From Planctomycetia bacterium (GTDB taxonomy: Bacteria; Planctomycetota; Phycisphaerae; UBA1845; Fen-1342): a DNA stretch of 64,000 nt. The notes beneath the pieces are model-generated. The model was not told where the DNA came from, made no database searches, and saw nothing but the letters and a program-made list of their open reading frames with translations. Each line of letters starts with the position of its first letter. The stretch's first letter is position 1. The stretch is from positions 2,354,616 to 2,418,615 of the forward strand of contig CP054190.1 of assembly GCA_015709575.1 (NCBI GenBank), read 5' to 3'. The position numbers were made by a program, and so were the translations under genes. Of this stretch, positions 49,879 through 58,777 are shown piece by piece.

Positions 49879-50319
49879 CTAGTTCGCCGCGGCAACGGCC
49901 TCCTGCGCCTCCGCAACCCGCCGATCACGCTCCAGCCTAGCGCCGGCTGCCGCCGCACGCGCCTCGGCGCTCACGCGGCGCTCACGCAGCTTGCGGGCCT
50001 TGCCGACGCGGTCGCGCAGGAAGTAAAGCTTGGCACGGCGGATCTTGCCGCTGCGAACCGTCCGGATCGAAACGACCTTCGGCGAATGCAGCGGGAAGGT
50101 GCGCTCCACTCCCTCATTTCCCACCAGCCGGCGCACCGTGAACATCGAGTCCAGCCCCGATCCCTTGCGGGCGATCACGGTGCCCTCGTAGTCCTGCAAG
50201 CGCTCCTTCTCTCCCTCGATGATGCGCGTGGTGACGACGACCGTATCGCCGATGTCGAAGTTCAGCTCGCTTTGGCGGCGATACTGGCCCTCGACGACAT
50301 CAAAAAGTTTGTGACGCAT
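49879..50319 (-). CDS. rplS: 50S ribosomal protein L19
   Basis: The ATG at 50319 gives a 146-residue L19: MRHKLFDVVEGQYRR, the phrase FDIGDTVVVTTRIIEGEKER, then SGLDSMFTVRRLVGNEGVER and PLHSPKV. It is slightly longer than the usual 115 residues because of a C-terminal Ala/Glu/Arg-rich tail. It sits at the 30S-50S interface. 25 bases after the trmD stop. Confidence 0.95.
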   Translation of the reverse strand: MRHKLFDVVEGQYRRQSELNFDIGDTVVVTTRIIEGEKERLQDYEGTVIARKGSGLDSMFTVRRLVGNEGVERTFPLHSPKVVSIRTVRSGKIRRAKLYFLRDRVGKARKLRERRVSAEARAAAAGARLERDRRVAEAQEAVAAAN

Positions 50320-50344
50320 GACAACGCCTGCCTTTCCGTGATCT

Positions 50345-51160
50345 TCAGCGCACCGCGGGCGCAACACCTCGCGCCGCTGCGGCTTCCATTCGTGATTCCC
50401 AAGGCGCGACCACACCGATGGCGGCGCCGATCCGCCGGCCCCCGGCTCTCGCCCGCGGCGACCGCGCCGCGCCTGTGTCCGACTCTGGCGCAAGGTCCGG
50501 GCGGCGGGCACGGGTGCGCTCCGCCGCGGCCTGACGCCGCCATTTTTCCACTTCGCCGTGATGACCCGAAAGCAGCACCGACGGCACCGACAGACCTCGA
50601 TAGTTCTGTGGCCGCGTGTACTGCGGATATTCGAGCAACCCCCCGCAAAACGACTCATCCCCCGCCGATTCGCCGCAGCCCAGTACACCGGGCAGCAACC
50701 GTGCCGCACTGTCGATGATCGCCAGCGCCGCCAGTTCGCCGCCCGTCAGCACGAAATCCCCCAGGCTGATCTCCACCGGCCGCAGAATCTCCACGATGCG
50801 CTCGTCGAACCCCTCATAGTGGCCGCACAGAATCAGCACGCGCTGCGCCTGCGAAATCTCGCGCGCCGCCTGCTGATCAAAGCGTCGGCCCTGCGGTGTC
50901 GTGAGCACACGCAGGGCCGGACGGGGGTCCAATTTCTCGATCGCCTCGACGGCGTCTACCACCGGCTGGCACGATAGCACCATGCCGGGTCCGCCGCCGA
51001 AGGGACGATCGTCAACTTTTCGGTGCGGATCGGTCGAATAATCGCGGAGTTGATGAAGGTGAACTTCTACGAGGCCGGCTTGCTGCGCGCGCCCGAGGAT
51101 GCTCGCCGCCAGATATGGCGACAAAGCCTCGGGGAACAGCGTGACGACATCGAAGCGCAT
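50345..51160 (-). CDS. trmD: tRNA (guanine-N1)-methyltransferase
   Basis: A 271-residue TrmD. The N terminus MRFDVVTLFPEALSPY, the motif RPFGGGPGMVLSCQP, the trefoil knot core LCGHYEGFDERI, and SLGDFVLTGGELAALAIID with the catalytic acidic residue are all present. It modifies G37 of several tRNAs to prevent frameshifting. The tail beyond residue 235 is an extra basic/Ala-rich extension. Operon rpsP-trmD-rplS, 34 bases after rpsP. Confidence 0.95.
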   Translation of the reverse strand: MRFDVVTLFPEALSPYLAASILGRAQQAGLVEVHLHQLRDYSTDPHRKVDDRPFGGGPGMVLSCQPVVDAVEAIEKLDPRPALRVLTTPQGRRFDQQAAREISQAQRVLILCGHYEGFDERIVEILRPVEISLGDFVLTGGELAALAIIDSAARLLPGVLGCGESAGDESFCGGLLEYPQYTRPQNYRGLSVPSVLLSGHHGEVEKWRRQAAAERTRARRPDLAPESDTGAARSPRARAGGRRIGAAIGVVAPWESRMEAAAARGVAPAVR

Positions 51161-51194
51161 GGGTTGAACCGCGCATGAAATTCCCGGCGTCGCG

Positions 51195-51449
51195 TCAGGA
51201 CGCCTTGATACCGGAGCGCTTGATCATCTGGCGCACCGTGTCCGATGGGACTGCGCCGAGCTTGAGCCAATGCCCGATCCGCTCGGCATTCAGCCGAACC
51301 TGCTGGTCAGCGTTGGCGTTGTCCGGGTCATAGGTGCCCAGTTCTTCCAACACGCGGCCGTCACGGGGACTGCGCGAATCCACGGCCGTCACACGGTACA
51401 CCGCGCGATGCCGACGCCCAAAGCGCTTGAGACGAATCTTGACGGCCAT
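51195..51449 (-). CDS. rpsP: 30S ribosomal protein S16
   Basis: An 84-residue S16: MAVKIRLKRFGRRHRAVYRVTAVDSRSPRDG, then LEELGTYDPD and GAVPSDTVRQMIKRSG. First gene of the rpsP-trmD-rplS operon. The region upstream (51450-51851) has no gene and may hold its promoter. Confidence 0.96.
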   Translation of the reverse strand: MAVKIRLKRFGRRHRAVYRVTAVDSRSPRDGRVLEELGTYDPDNANADQQVRLNAERIGHWLKLGAVPSDTVRQMIKRSGIKAS

Positions 51450-51851
51450 GGCCGCTACCTCCGATGCAACCCGGTCACCGCGCGCGATCCTACACGACGC
51501 GGACTCAGCGCCGAAGCGGAGGACCCGGTTGGGCCGCTTCGCCGCGCGGAGCCCAACATCATACGACCGGCCGGCGTTACTGCCAAGCCCCTATTGTCAA
51601 ACGCTTACACGACGCTAACCTACGCCGCCGCAACCGGTTTCGTAAATCCGGCGACCGTTCGTGTGGCCGCCCCCTTGTCCATCGCTGGAAATCCGAGCCA
51701 CATTTGGCGCGAGCGCACGGAGCATCTGGCGTTGCAGATGGGAGCCGTGCCGATTATTATATAACAATCGGTTGCTGCCGTGGCCGAGCTGTTCCAACCG
51801 ATTGGCCGGCCCCGATCCATGAATCAGCCGTCTGGTAACTGGAGTCGCCCT
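51450..51851. other. Gene-free divergent region between rpsP and a dockerin-like gene
   Basis: About 400 bases with no supported gene between the divergent starts of rpsP and the exported protein at 51852. It should carry both promoters, but no strong -35/-10 pair was identified by eye. Confidence 0.45.
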
Positions 51852-52964
51852 ATGAAACGAGTCTTTTCTGTTTCCGCGATTGCGCTCGCATCCATTTTCG
51901 CACGCTCCGCTGTCGGCGGCGTGCTCCTGATTCCGAACACCGGCACGGGGTTTGACAATGTCTGGGCGTTCGACTCCTTCGACGGCAGCCTCGTTGACAA
52001 CAACTACATCGCCGGCGACGCCAACATGCAGCAGGTGATCAAGGTGGTCCGCAATGGAAGCGGCAACTACTACATGGTGGATGAAACCGCAGACGCGGTC
52101 TTCGAATACGGCGCGAATCGCCTTTACATTCAAACGCTCGCCAACTCCTCCGGCAACGGCCTCGACCAGCCTTACTCCATCGCATTGCACAACAACCAAC
52201 TGTACGTCAGCGTCGTGGGCGGCCTCAGTCCGAACACCGTCCAGCGTTTCGAGCTGGACGGCTCCGGCCAGACCACCTTCGCGGACTTTGCGCTGCTCGG
52301 GGCAGGCACGCCCCGCGACATTCTGTTCCGCGCGAATGACGTGCTCATCGGCGATTCCGTCGGCGACGACATCGAACGGTTTGATCTGTCGGGAGGATTC
52401 CTCTCCATCTGGCACGACTCCGACGGCGCAACCGGCATCGACTTTCCGAACCAGCTCTACGCCGACGCCAACGGCGACATTCTCGCCGCTGGATTTACGG
52501 CTCCGTTCGGCATCTACCGGTACGACGCCAACGGAGCTCAGCTCAACTACTGGACGCTGCCGACTTCGCCGCGCGGCGTGCATCGCCTCGGCAACGGTCG
52601 GATTCTGTGGTCTGGTGGAACGCGCGTCGGTGTGCTTGACCCGGCAACCGGGACCAGCGCGGACGTACTCAATACTCCGAATGCAAGTTTTCGCTTCATC
52701 ACGCTGGTCGCGGATGACTGCCTGCGAGGCGACGCCAACTGCGACGGCGCGGTGAACAACTTCGACATCGACCCGTTTGTGGCTGCGATCCTTGACCCCG
52801 CCAGCCCCACTCCTCCGCCAGGCTACTCCGGCAACGCCGATTGCTGGGCGCTGCGGCTGTGCTGGGGCGACGTGAGCGGAGACGATCTGCTGAACAACTT
52901 CGACATTGACCCGTTCGTCGCGTGCATCCTCGGATCACCGCTGCCGGGCGAGGGCTGTCCCTAG
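51852..52964 (+). CDS. Exported beta-propeller-like protein with dockerin-type C terminus
   Basis: A 370-residue protein with a signal peptide (VFSVSAIALASIFARSAVGG). The central part carries repeated beta segments with GFDNVWAFD, GLDQPYSIALHNNQLYVSV, and DGDILAAGF-like ADANGDILAAGF, suggesting a beta-propeller. The C terminus has two EF-hand/dockerin-like units: GDANCDGAVNNFDIDPFVAAI and GDVSGDDLLNNFDIDPFVACI, with Cys pairs, a hallmark of planctomycete exported proteins. Extracellular role, likely Ca2+-dependent. Confidence 0.8.
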   Translation: MKRVFSVSAIALASIFARSAVGGVLLIPNTGTGFDNVWAFDSFDGSLVDNNYIAGDANMQQVIKVVRNGSGNYYMVDETADAVFEYGANRLYIQTLANSSGNGLDQPYSIALHNNQLYVSVVGGLSPNTVQRFELDGSGQTTFADFALLGAGTPRDILFRANDVLIGDSVGDDIERFDLSGGFLSIWHDSDGATGIDFPNQLYADANGDILAAGFTAPFGIYRYDANGAQLNYWTLPTSPRGVHRLGNGRILWSGGTRVGVLDPATGTSADVLNTPNASFRFITLVADDCLRGDANCDGAVNNFDIDPFVAAILDPASPTPPPGYSGNADCWALRLCWGDVSGDDLLNNFDIDPFVACILGSPLPGEGCP

Positions 52965-53134
52965 TCACGGCAGGCGGACGCCGGCAACGCTGGCGGTCTG
53001 ACCCGCGCCGGCCGCGAGACGGCGCCACACGTCGAACGCCCGCGTGATCCTGCGCGCGGGCAAGGTGTCGGTGCGCCATGATCCGGCGCGGCCTGCTTTT
53101 CACTCCCGCCCTTCTCCCGCACAATGCCCGGCCC

Positions 53135-54067
53135 ATGCTGCGATACGCCCTGCGCCGAATCCTGCTCTTTCCGCTGGTGCTGCTCGGAATCTACGCCGGC
53201 GCGGTGCTGCTGCTCTCCGCCACCCCGGGCGACGGTCTCGACACGGGCGGCAAGGAGCTTCCGCCCGAGGTGCTGGCAGAGCGGCGGCGGGCCTTCAACT
53301 TCGATCAGCCGTGGATCGTCCGCTGCTTCTGGACCTGGCCGAAGCGGCTGCTGTGGGACGGGGATCTGCCCGCTTTTCAATATGACGACTGGACCGTCGT
53401 CGAAATCATGCGCTCCGCGCTGCCCGTCTCATTGCAACTCGGCACCATCGCCTTCGGGCTGGCCGTACTGATCGGCGTCAGCGCCGGCGTGACCGCCGCT
53501 GCGTATCGCGGACGCTGGCTGGATCATGCAGCGCTGGGCATCACGCTGATCGGCATTTCGCTGCCCTCGTTCGTCGTCGGGTCCGCGCTGGTAATTGTCG
53601 TCGGCATGTGGCTGCACGTTGTCCCCGTCGGCGGCTGGGGCCGTCCGTCGCAGGCGCTGCTGCCGGGCCTGACGCTCGCGCTGCCCTTCGCCGCGTACAT
53701 CGCGCGCCTCACTCGCGCTTCGCTGCTCGATGCACTTTCGGAGGATTTCATCCGCACCGCCCGCGCGAAGGGCCTCTCCGAACGCCGCGTGCTCTTCGAT
53801 CACGCCCTGCGAAACGCCCTCTTGCCCGTGCTCAGCTACCTCGGTCCCGCAGCGGCGTCGATCTTCACCGGCTCCTTCGTCGTGGAGCGGATTTTCACGA
53901 TTCCCGGAATGGGCACGCACGTCGTCGAGTCCATCAACAACCGCGACCAGACGCTCATCCTGGCAACGGTCCTTGTGTACGGCGCGCTGCTCTCAGCCTG
54001 CAACCTGGCGGTTGATCTGCTCTACGGCGTCGTCGATCCGCGCGTGCGACTCGAGGGCAGCCGATGA
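53135..54067 (+). CDS. Oligopeptide-type ABC transporter permease (DppB/OppB-like)
   Basis: The ATG at 53135 (the frame opens at 53078) starts MLRYALRRILLFPLVLLGIY, the classical N terminus of DppB/OppB permeases. Six hydrophobic segments and the conserved loop LSEDFIRTARAKGLSERRVLFDHALRNALLP with the EAA box are present, and the end FTIPGMGTHVVESINNRDQ matches the family. It needs an ABC ATPase and a solute-binding protein that are not in the window. The next permease overlaps by four bases. Confidence 0.88.
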   Translation: MLRYALRRILLFPLVLLGIYAGAVLLLSATPGDGLDTGGKELPPEVLAERRRAFNFDQPWIVRCFWTWPKRLLWDGDLPAFQYDDWTVVEIMRSALPVSLQLGTIAFGLAVLIGVSAGVTAAAYRGRWLDHAALGITLIGISLPSFVVGSALVIVVGMWLHVVPVGGWGRPSQALLPGLTLALPFAAYIARLTRASLLDALSEDFIRTARAKGLSERRVLFDHALRNALLPVLSYLGPAAASIFTGSFVVERIFTIPGMGTHVVESINNRDQTLILATVLVYGALLSACNLAVDLLYGVVDPRVRLEGSR

Positions 54068-54981
54068 GCAGCCCCACCACCGGCATCTGGCGGCGTTTTC
54101 GTCGTCATCGCACTGCCTGCGCGGCGGCCGTGTTCCTCGTGCTGGTGGGACTCACCTGCGTCGCCAGCCTCGCCTGGACCGGCTCGGCGATGCGCGCCAC
54201 CGGCTTTGACCGCGCGCGCCAACCGCCGTCATGGGCGCACCCGCTGGGCACCGACGACCTGGGGCGCGACCTGCTCGCGCGGACGCTCTACGGCGGCGCC
54301 ATTTCGCTGTCACTCGGCGTTCTTGCCGCACTGGTCGCGGTCGCGATCGGCACCGCCTACGGCCTGACCGCCGGGTACGTCGGCGGACGCACCGACGAAG
54401 TCATGATGCGCGTCGTGGACGTGCTCTACGCCATGCCGTACATGCTGCTTGTGATGCTGCTGACCGTCTCGCTCGGCGCGTGGCTGGAGCGCATCCCGCT
54501 TTGGCCCACGACCAGCGGCTTCCGCCCGCTGCACGGCGAGTGGTCGCGCTTTGCCGTGCTGGCGCTGGCCATCGGCAGCGTGAGCTGGCTCACGATGGCG
54601 CGGGTGGTGCGCGGACAGGTGCTTTCCTTGCGGGATCAGCCTTTCATCGAGGCGGCCCGGGCGCTGGGCCTGCCTGCTTGGCGCATCCTGCTGCGGCACC
54701 TGCTGCCCAACACCATCGGTCCGATCATCGTCTTTGCCTCGCTGACCGTACCGCAGGCGATTCTGCAGGAGTCCTTTCTGAGCTTCCTGGGCGTCGGCGT
54801 TCAACCGCCGCAAGCGACCTGGGGTTCGCTCGCCGCGGATGGCATCCGGGCGCTGAACCCCTATGAATTCGCCTGGTGGATGATTCTGGCGCCTTGCGCC
54901 GCCCTCTCTATCACGCTGCTCTCGCTCAACTTCGTCGGCGACGGGTTGCGCGATGCGTTTGACGTGAAAGACCGGCGGTAA
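54064..54981 (+). CDS. Oligopeptide-type ABC transporter permease (DppC/OppC-like)
   Basis: A 305-residue DppC-like permease. The N terminus TGIWRRFRRHRTACAAAVFLVLVGLT is typical, the HPLGTDDLGRDLLARTLYGG sequence leads the transmembrane core, and IEAARALGLPAWRILLRHLLPN carries the EAA motif. FLSFLGVGVQPPQATWG closes the family region. It pairs with the upstream DppB-like gene (4-base overlap). Confidence 0.9.
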   Translation: MSSPTTGIWRRFRRHRTACAAAVFLVLVGLTCVASLAWTGSAMRATGFDRARQPPSWAHPLGTDDLGRDLLARTLYGGAISLSLGVLAALVAVAIGTAYGLTAGYVGGRTDEVMMRVVDVLYAMPYMLLVMLLTVSLGAWLERIPLWPTTSGFRPLHGEWSRFAVLALAIGSVSWLTMARVVRGQVLSLRDQPFIEAARALGLPAWRILLRHLLPNTIGPIIVFASLTVPQAILQESFLSFLGVGVQPPQATWGSLAADGIRALNPYEFAWWMILAPCAALSITLLSLNFVGDGLRDAFDVKDRR

Positions 54982-55101
54982 AGGGCGGGTCGCGGACGGG
55001 TGCCACTGGCGTCGGCTGGCTTCCGTGAATTATTCATGCGGCTGCACTACGCCCCGGCTATTGAACGCCGCCGCCGAGGCGCATACACTCCCGCATCTGA
55101 T

Positions 55102-55172
55102 TGGGGATTAGTGTAACGGTAGCACGACTGACTCTGGATCAGTTAGTCTAGGTTCGAATCCTAGATCCCCAG
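55102..55172 (+). tRNA. tRNA-Gln (anticodon CTG)
   Basis: A complete cloverleaf: acceptor TGGGGAT with ATCCCCA, D arm GTG..CAC, anticodon stem ACTGA/TCAGT with loop CTCTGGA (anticodon CTG), T arm CTAGG-TTCGAAT-CCTAG. Discriminator G is usual for tRNA-Gln. The CCA end is not encoded. Confidence 0.95.
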
Positions 55173-55202
55173 TACCGTGAACGCACCTGACGATCGTGGG
55201 AA

Positions 55203-55222
55203 CGCCCGCGGGCGGTTTTTTT
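55203..55222 (+). terminator. Terminator after tRNA-Gln
   Basis: A 12-bp perfect palindrome CGCCCGCGGGCG (55203-55214) is followed by G and seven T, 30 bases after the tRNA. Confidence 0.75.
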
Positions 55223-55475
55223 CAGACTTGCCGGCATTTCCGTTGCGTCGCGCTTCGATCATGCTATAATCTCCGCCGTTCGCGGAACAAAATGGGACCA
55301 GTCCCCGGGCCGGACTGCGTCGGCGCACGTGTCCCCCCCCGCACGTCCCGACCGCCGGCCCACTTTTTTCCCTTCCGCTTTTCACTGCCCATAGTGCAAG
55401 TGCAAAAAATTCGCCGGCGGTCCGATGCGACCGATCGATGCGCCCGTCTGGATCAGTGCGTTTCGAATCCGCGCG

Positions 55476-56021
55476 CTAGGGCGCGGCATTCGTACCCGGG
55501 AGCTTGTGTCCGCGTGCGTCATACAGGCTCAAGTCAACGCCGCGCCGCACTTTGGTGATGTGTACGATCTGACCGGTGTGAAATGAGAAGTGCTCGGTGA
55601 CGTGCATCACGGCCTCGACCCCGCGAACCGAATAGTTCTGAATGGCATACCGCCGCGCTAGCGACTCGGCATTGAGCGTGCGCAGCGTCGCGCATGCGGG
55701 AACAACGACGCGTGCCAGCTCCTCGCTCAACTCATCGGCCGGAATCTGCCGGCGCTCCGCGAACTCGCCGGCGCGATCGCGTTCGACGACCTGCCCGGCG
55801 ATTCCGCCCAGCACCCACTGGCGCACATTGCCCGCCAGGTGAAGCACCAGGTTGCCGACGGCGTTGCAATGTTCATTCTCGCGCTGCCACAGTTCGCCAA
55901 CCGTGAGCAGCTTCGCGCAGCGCGCGATCTGTTTGTGATTCTGCTCAATCTTGGCGGCGGCATACCCGCAGAGGACCGGCGCAAGGTCGTGCAGCATTGC
56001 TTCGCCCGTCCCTGGCATCAT
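55476..56021 (-). CDS. DinB-family (DUF1572-like) protein
   Basis: A 181-residue four-helix-bundle protein: NLVLHLAGNVRQWVLGG and HVTEHFSFHTGQIVHITK carry the metal-binding His residues of the DinB/DUF1572 fold, known for thiol S-transferase-like and related activities. Its ATG overlaps the stop of the sigma-54 activator gene by four bases, so it may be co-translated with the regulator. Confidence 0.82.
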   Translation of the reverse strand: MMPGTGEAMLHDLAPVLCGYAAAKIEQNHKQIARCAKLLTVGELWQRENEHCNAVGNLVLHLAGNVRQWVLGGIAGQVVERDRAGEFAERRQIPADELSEELARVVVPACATLRTLNAESLARRYAIQNYSVRGVEAVMHVTEHFSFHTGQIVHITKVRRGVDLSLYDARGHKLPGTNAAP

Positions 56022-57775
56022 TCACCCTCCGTGCCCGGCCGACGGATGCCGTACTTGCGAAGGCGATATCGCAGGTTGTCGCGTGTCATGTTCAGCGCGG
56101 CGGCGGCACGGGTCTGGTTCCACGCACATTGGCGCAGCGCGCTGAGTATCATTGAACGTTCCAGGCTGGCGACGGCGTGATCGACGCTGTCGCCGTCCGC
56201 CGGAAGGGTCGCATCGAGATCGGCCGGGAAGTTCGCATTCCTTCCAGCCCCGTCGGCGTGCTCAACCTGGCCTGATCGTTCGTGCGGTGCCTGCGTTCTC
56301 ACGGAGCCAGGCGCGGACTTCGAACCGGCGACTCGCTCGCCCTCGGCGGCGCCTCCCGACCCGTTCGCCCGTGCCGCACGCTGGGAACCGGCCGCGACCG
56401 CGCTGCGCACTTCGGGCGGAAGCTGCGCACTGGTCAGTCGCCCCTGGTCCGCGAGCAGCACGCCCCGCTCGATCACGTTACGCAGCTCGCGAATGTTGCC
56501 GGGCCAGCGATAGGCGCACAGCGCGCCGAGCGCATCGCCGGCGATGCGCACCGGCCCGCTTCCGATCTGCCGCGCCGCGATCTCGGCGAAGTGTTCGCAC
56601 AACGCGGCGATATCCTCGCGCCGGTCGCGCAGCGCGGGCAATGTGATGGGAAAGACATTAAGCCGGTAATACAAGTCCTCGCGAAACTGGCCCAGCGAAA
56701 TCGCACGCTGTAGATCGCGGTTCGTGGCCGCGATGATCCGCACGTCACAGGCGATGGTGCGCGTGCCGCCGACACGGACAAACTCGCGCTCCTGCAGAAC
56801 GCGCAGCAGCTTGATCTGCGTCGAGAGGCTCACGTCCCCGATCTCGTCGAGGAACAGCGTGCCGCCGTCCGCCAGCTCAAAGCGACCCTGCTTGCGGCCC
56901 GACGCCCCGGTAAACGCCCCGGCCTCATGACCGAACAGCTCGCTCTCCAGCAGCGTCTCCGGCAGCGCCGCGCAATTCACCCCGATGAAGGGCCGCTCGC
57001 GCCGCGGGCTGTGCTGATGAATCCAGCGCGCGTGCATCTCCTTGCCCGTTCCCGTTTCCCCGAGCAGCAGCACCGTGCTGCGCGTCGGCGCGACGCGCTC
57101 GCACAGTTCCATCGCGGCCCGCAGCGCCGGCCCCGCTCCGATGACGTTGTCATCGCCGCGTGCGCTCTCGACCAGCCCGCGGTTCTCACGAATCAACTCC
57201 TGGTGCATCTGCGCGTTTGAGACGCTGATCGCGGCCAGGTTCGCGAAAATCTGGAGCAGTTCCATGTCACCGTCCGCAAAGTCCGGCAACCCCGCCCGGC
57301 GGTTCAGCACCTCCACCACCCCGATGACCTGCTCACGGTGGCGCAGCGGCGCCGCGAGCATGCCGCGCGTCGTGAACGACGACTGCTTGTCGAACGCCCC
57401 GTAGAAGGCCGGATCGCGCCGCGCATCCCGCACCTGCTCCGGCCGACCAGTGGAAACCACTCGCCCCGCGATGCCGAGGTCGGCGTCAAACTCCCGTCCA
57501 ATCAGCGCCGTCCCGGCGTCGCCGACGGCGGCCTTGAACACCAGCTTGCGCCTCCGGGCGTCCAGCAACAGGACGGAGGCCGCCTCAGCCTGCAGGACAT
57601 CCGCGGCCGTCCGGGCGATCGCGTGCAACGTGGTCTGTAAATCCAGGCTGGAATTGATGGCGGCGGAGGCCTCGAGCAGGAGCGCGAGAGACTCGCGGCT
57701 GCCCGGCATGCCGGAGCCGATGACGCCCGAACGCAAATCCGGGACCGTACTCAATTGGCTCTCCCACGTCCTCAC
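56018..57775 (-). CDS. Sigma-54-dependent activator with GAF sensor and Fis-type HTH
   Basis: A 585-residue bacterial enhancer-binding protein. Residues 30-185 form a GAF domain (VLQAEAASVLLLDARRRKLVF, then AGRVVSTGRPEQV). The AAA+ domain has Walker A GETGTGKE at about 239-246, the sigma-54 contact motif GAFTGA at 286-291 and FLDEIGDV Walker B. The Fis-like C-terminal HTH ends LNMTRDNLRYRLRKYGI. It remodels sigma-54 polymerase at unknown target promoters. An uncharacterised linker rich in Ala and Gly precedes the HTH. Upstream of and coupled to the DinB gene. Confidence 0.93.
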   Translation of the reverse strand: MRTWESQLSTVPDLRSGVIGSGMPGSRESLALLLEASAAINSSLDLQTTLHAIARTAADVLQAEAASVLLLDARRRKLVFKAAVGDAGTALIGREFDADLGIAGRVVSTGRPEQVRDARRDPAFYGAFDKQSSFTTRGMLAAPLRHREQVIGVVEVLNRRAGLPDFADGDMELLQIFANLAAISVSNAQMHQELIRENRGLVESARGDDNVIGAGPALRAAMELCERVAPTRSTVLLLGETGTGKEMHARWIHQHSPRRERPFIGVNCAALPETLLESELFGHEAGAFTGASGRKQGRFELADGGTLFLDEIGDVSLSTQIKLLRVLQEREFVRVGGTRTIACDVRIIAATNRDLQRAISLGQFREDLYYRLNVFPITLPALRDRREDIAALCEHFAEIAARQIGSGPVRIAGDALGALCAYRWPGNIRELRNVIERGVLLADQGRLTSAQLPPEVRSAVAAGSQRAARANGSGGAAEGERVAGSKSAPGSVRTQAPHERSGQVEHADGAGRNANFPADLDATLPADGDSVDHAVASLERSMILSALRQCAWNQTRAAAALNMTRDNLRYRLRKYGIRRPGTEGE

Positions 57776-58055
57776 CGGGCGACGCGCGCAAACGCCGCCT
57801 GCGGAATCATACCGCGCCTAACGCATAGCGGCGGCATTGGTTACGATTGTCGGCGAGGTCCGCACCGACACCGCGGCGGAGTTCGTGCAGCGCCCAGCGC
57901 AGCGCGCCCGATAAATCCGCATGTTGACGGGGCCAGCGCATTATTCGCGCGCCCCCAGATGCCCGAAAAGTGTGAACGGCGCAATTCTTCCGCGCCGGAT
58001 CCGGGATTCCGGCGACGGCTGGCGAACCGCCGACGGCACGCCGGCGTATGGAGCG

Positions 58056-58658
58056 ATGGTGGCCGACACGCGCCGAGATGAGGAGCTGCTGGCCGACCAC
58101 CTGGCCGGGCGATCCGGCGCGTTCGAGTCGCTGGTTGCGCGGTACGTGCCTGAGTTGTTTGCGTTTCTGTATCGCTTTGTCGGCGATCGCGCCGCAGCGG
58201 ACGACCTGGTGCAGGAGACGTTCCTTCAGGTGCATCTATCGGCCGGATCGTTCGACCCCCAGCGGGCCTTCAAGCCTTGGCTTTACACGATCTCGGCCAA
58301 CAAGGCGCGGGACTACCTGCGTCAGCGCGGCCGGCGGCATGAGGCCTCGCTGGACAGCCCCGGCGTCGATGGCGACGGCCAGGGTGCGGCGGCGGGCGTG
58401 GCGGCCAATGGACCGGACGCCGTCGATCAGCTCGCGGACGGCGAGCGCCGCGAGCTGGTGCGGCGACTGATAGATCGGATGCCGGAGCATTTGCGCGAGA
58501 TCCTGTTGCTGGGTTACTTCCAGCAGTTGCCGTATGCGGACATCGCCGAGGCGCTGGACATTCCGGTCGGGACGGTGAAGAGCCGTTTGCACGCCGCGGT
58601 GACGCACTTCGCCCGGCTGTGGGAGCAGCGCGTCGGAAGCGGTGCGGGCGAGTCGTAA
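58056..58658 (+). CDS. ECF sigma-70 family RNA polymerase sigma factor
   Basis: Start ATG 58056 (frame opens at 57921) gives a 200-residue sigma factor. Region 2 has FVGDRAAADDLVQETFLQVH and region 4 has MPEHLREILLLGYFQ and LPYADIAEALDIPVGTVKSRLHAA. Between them lies an Ala/Gly/Asp-rich linker. It is a planctomycete-type ECF factor; its gene is followed after 119 bases by a putative anti-sigma membrane protein. Confidence 0.9.
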   Translation: MVADTRRDEELLADHLAGRSGAFESLVARYVPELFAFLYRFVGDRAAADDLVQETFLQVHLSAGSFDPQRAFKPWLYTISANKARDYLRQRGRRHEASLDSPGVDGDGQGAAAGVAANGPDAVDQLADGERRELVRRLIDRMPEHLREILLLGYFQQLPYADIAEALDIPVGTVKSRLHAAVTHFARLWEQRVGSGAGES

Positions 58659-58777
58659 TCGTCATGGCGGGCGTGCCTGCCGGGCGAATCGCGCAGAGCA
58701 CAAGCCCGCGATATGAAAGAGGCGGAACATCGCCGGATCCGCTGCAGCGAGGACAATCGGCCCTGGATACACAACGC

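Noticed and set aside
55320..55475. Second tRNA or small RNA downstream of tRNA-Gln
   Set aside because: No cloverleaf or conserved structure could be found; only the terminator of tRNA-Gln is supported.
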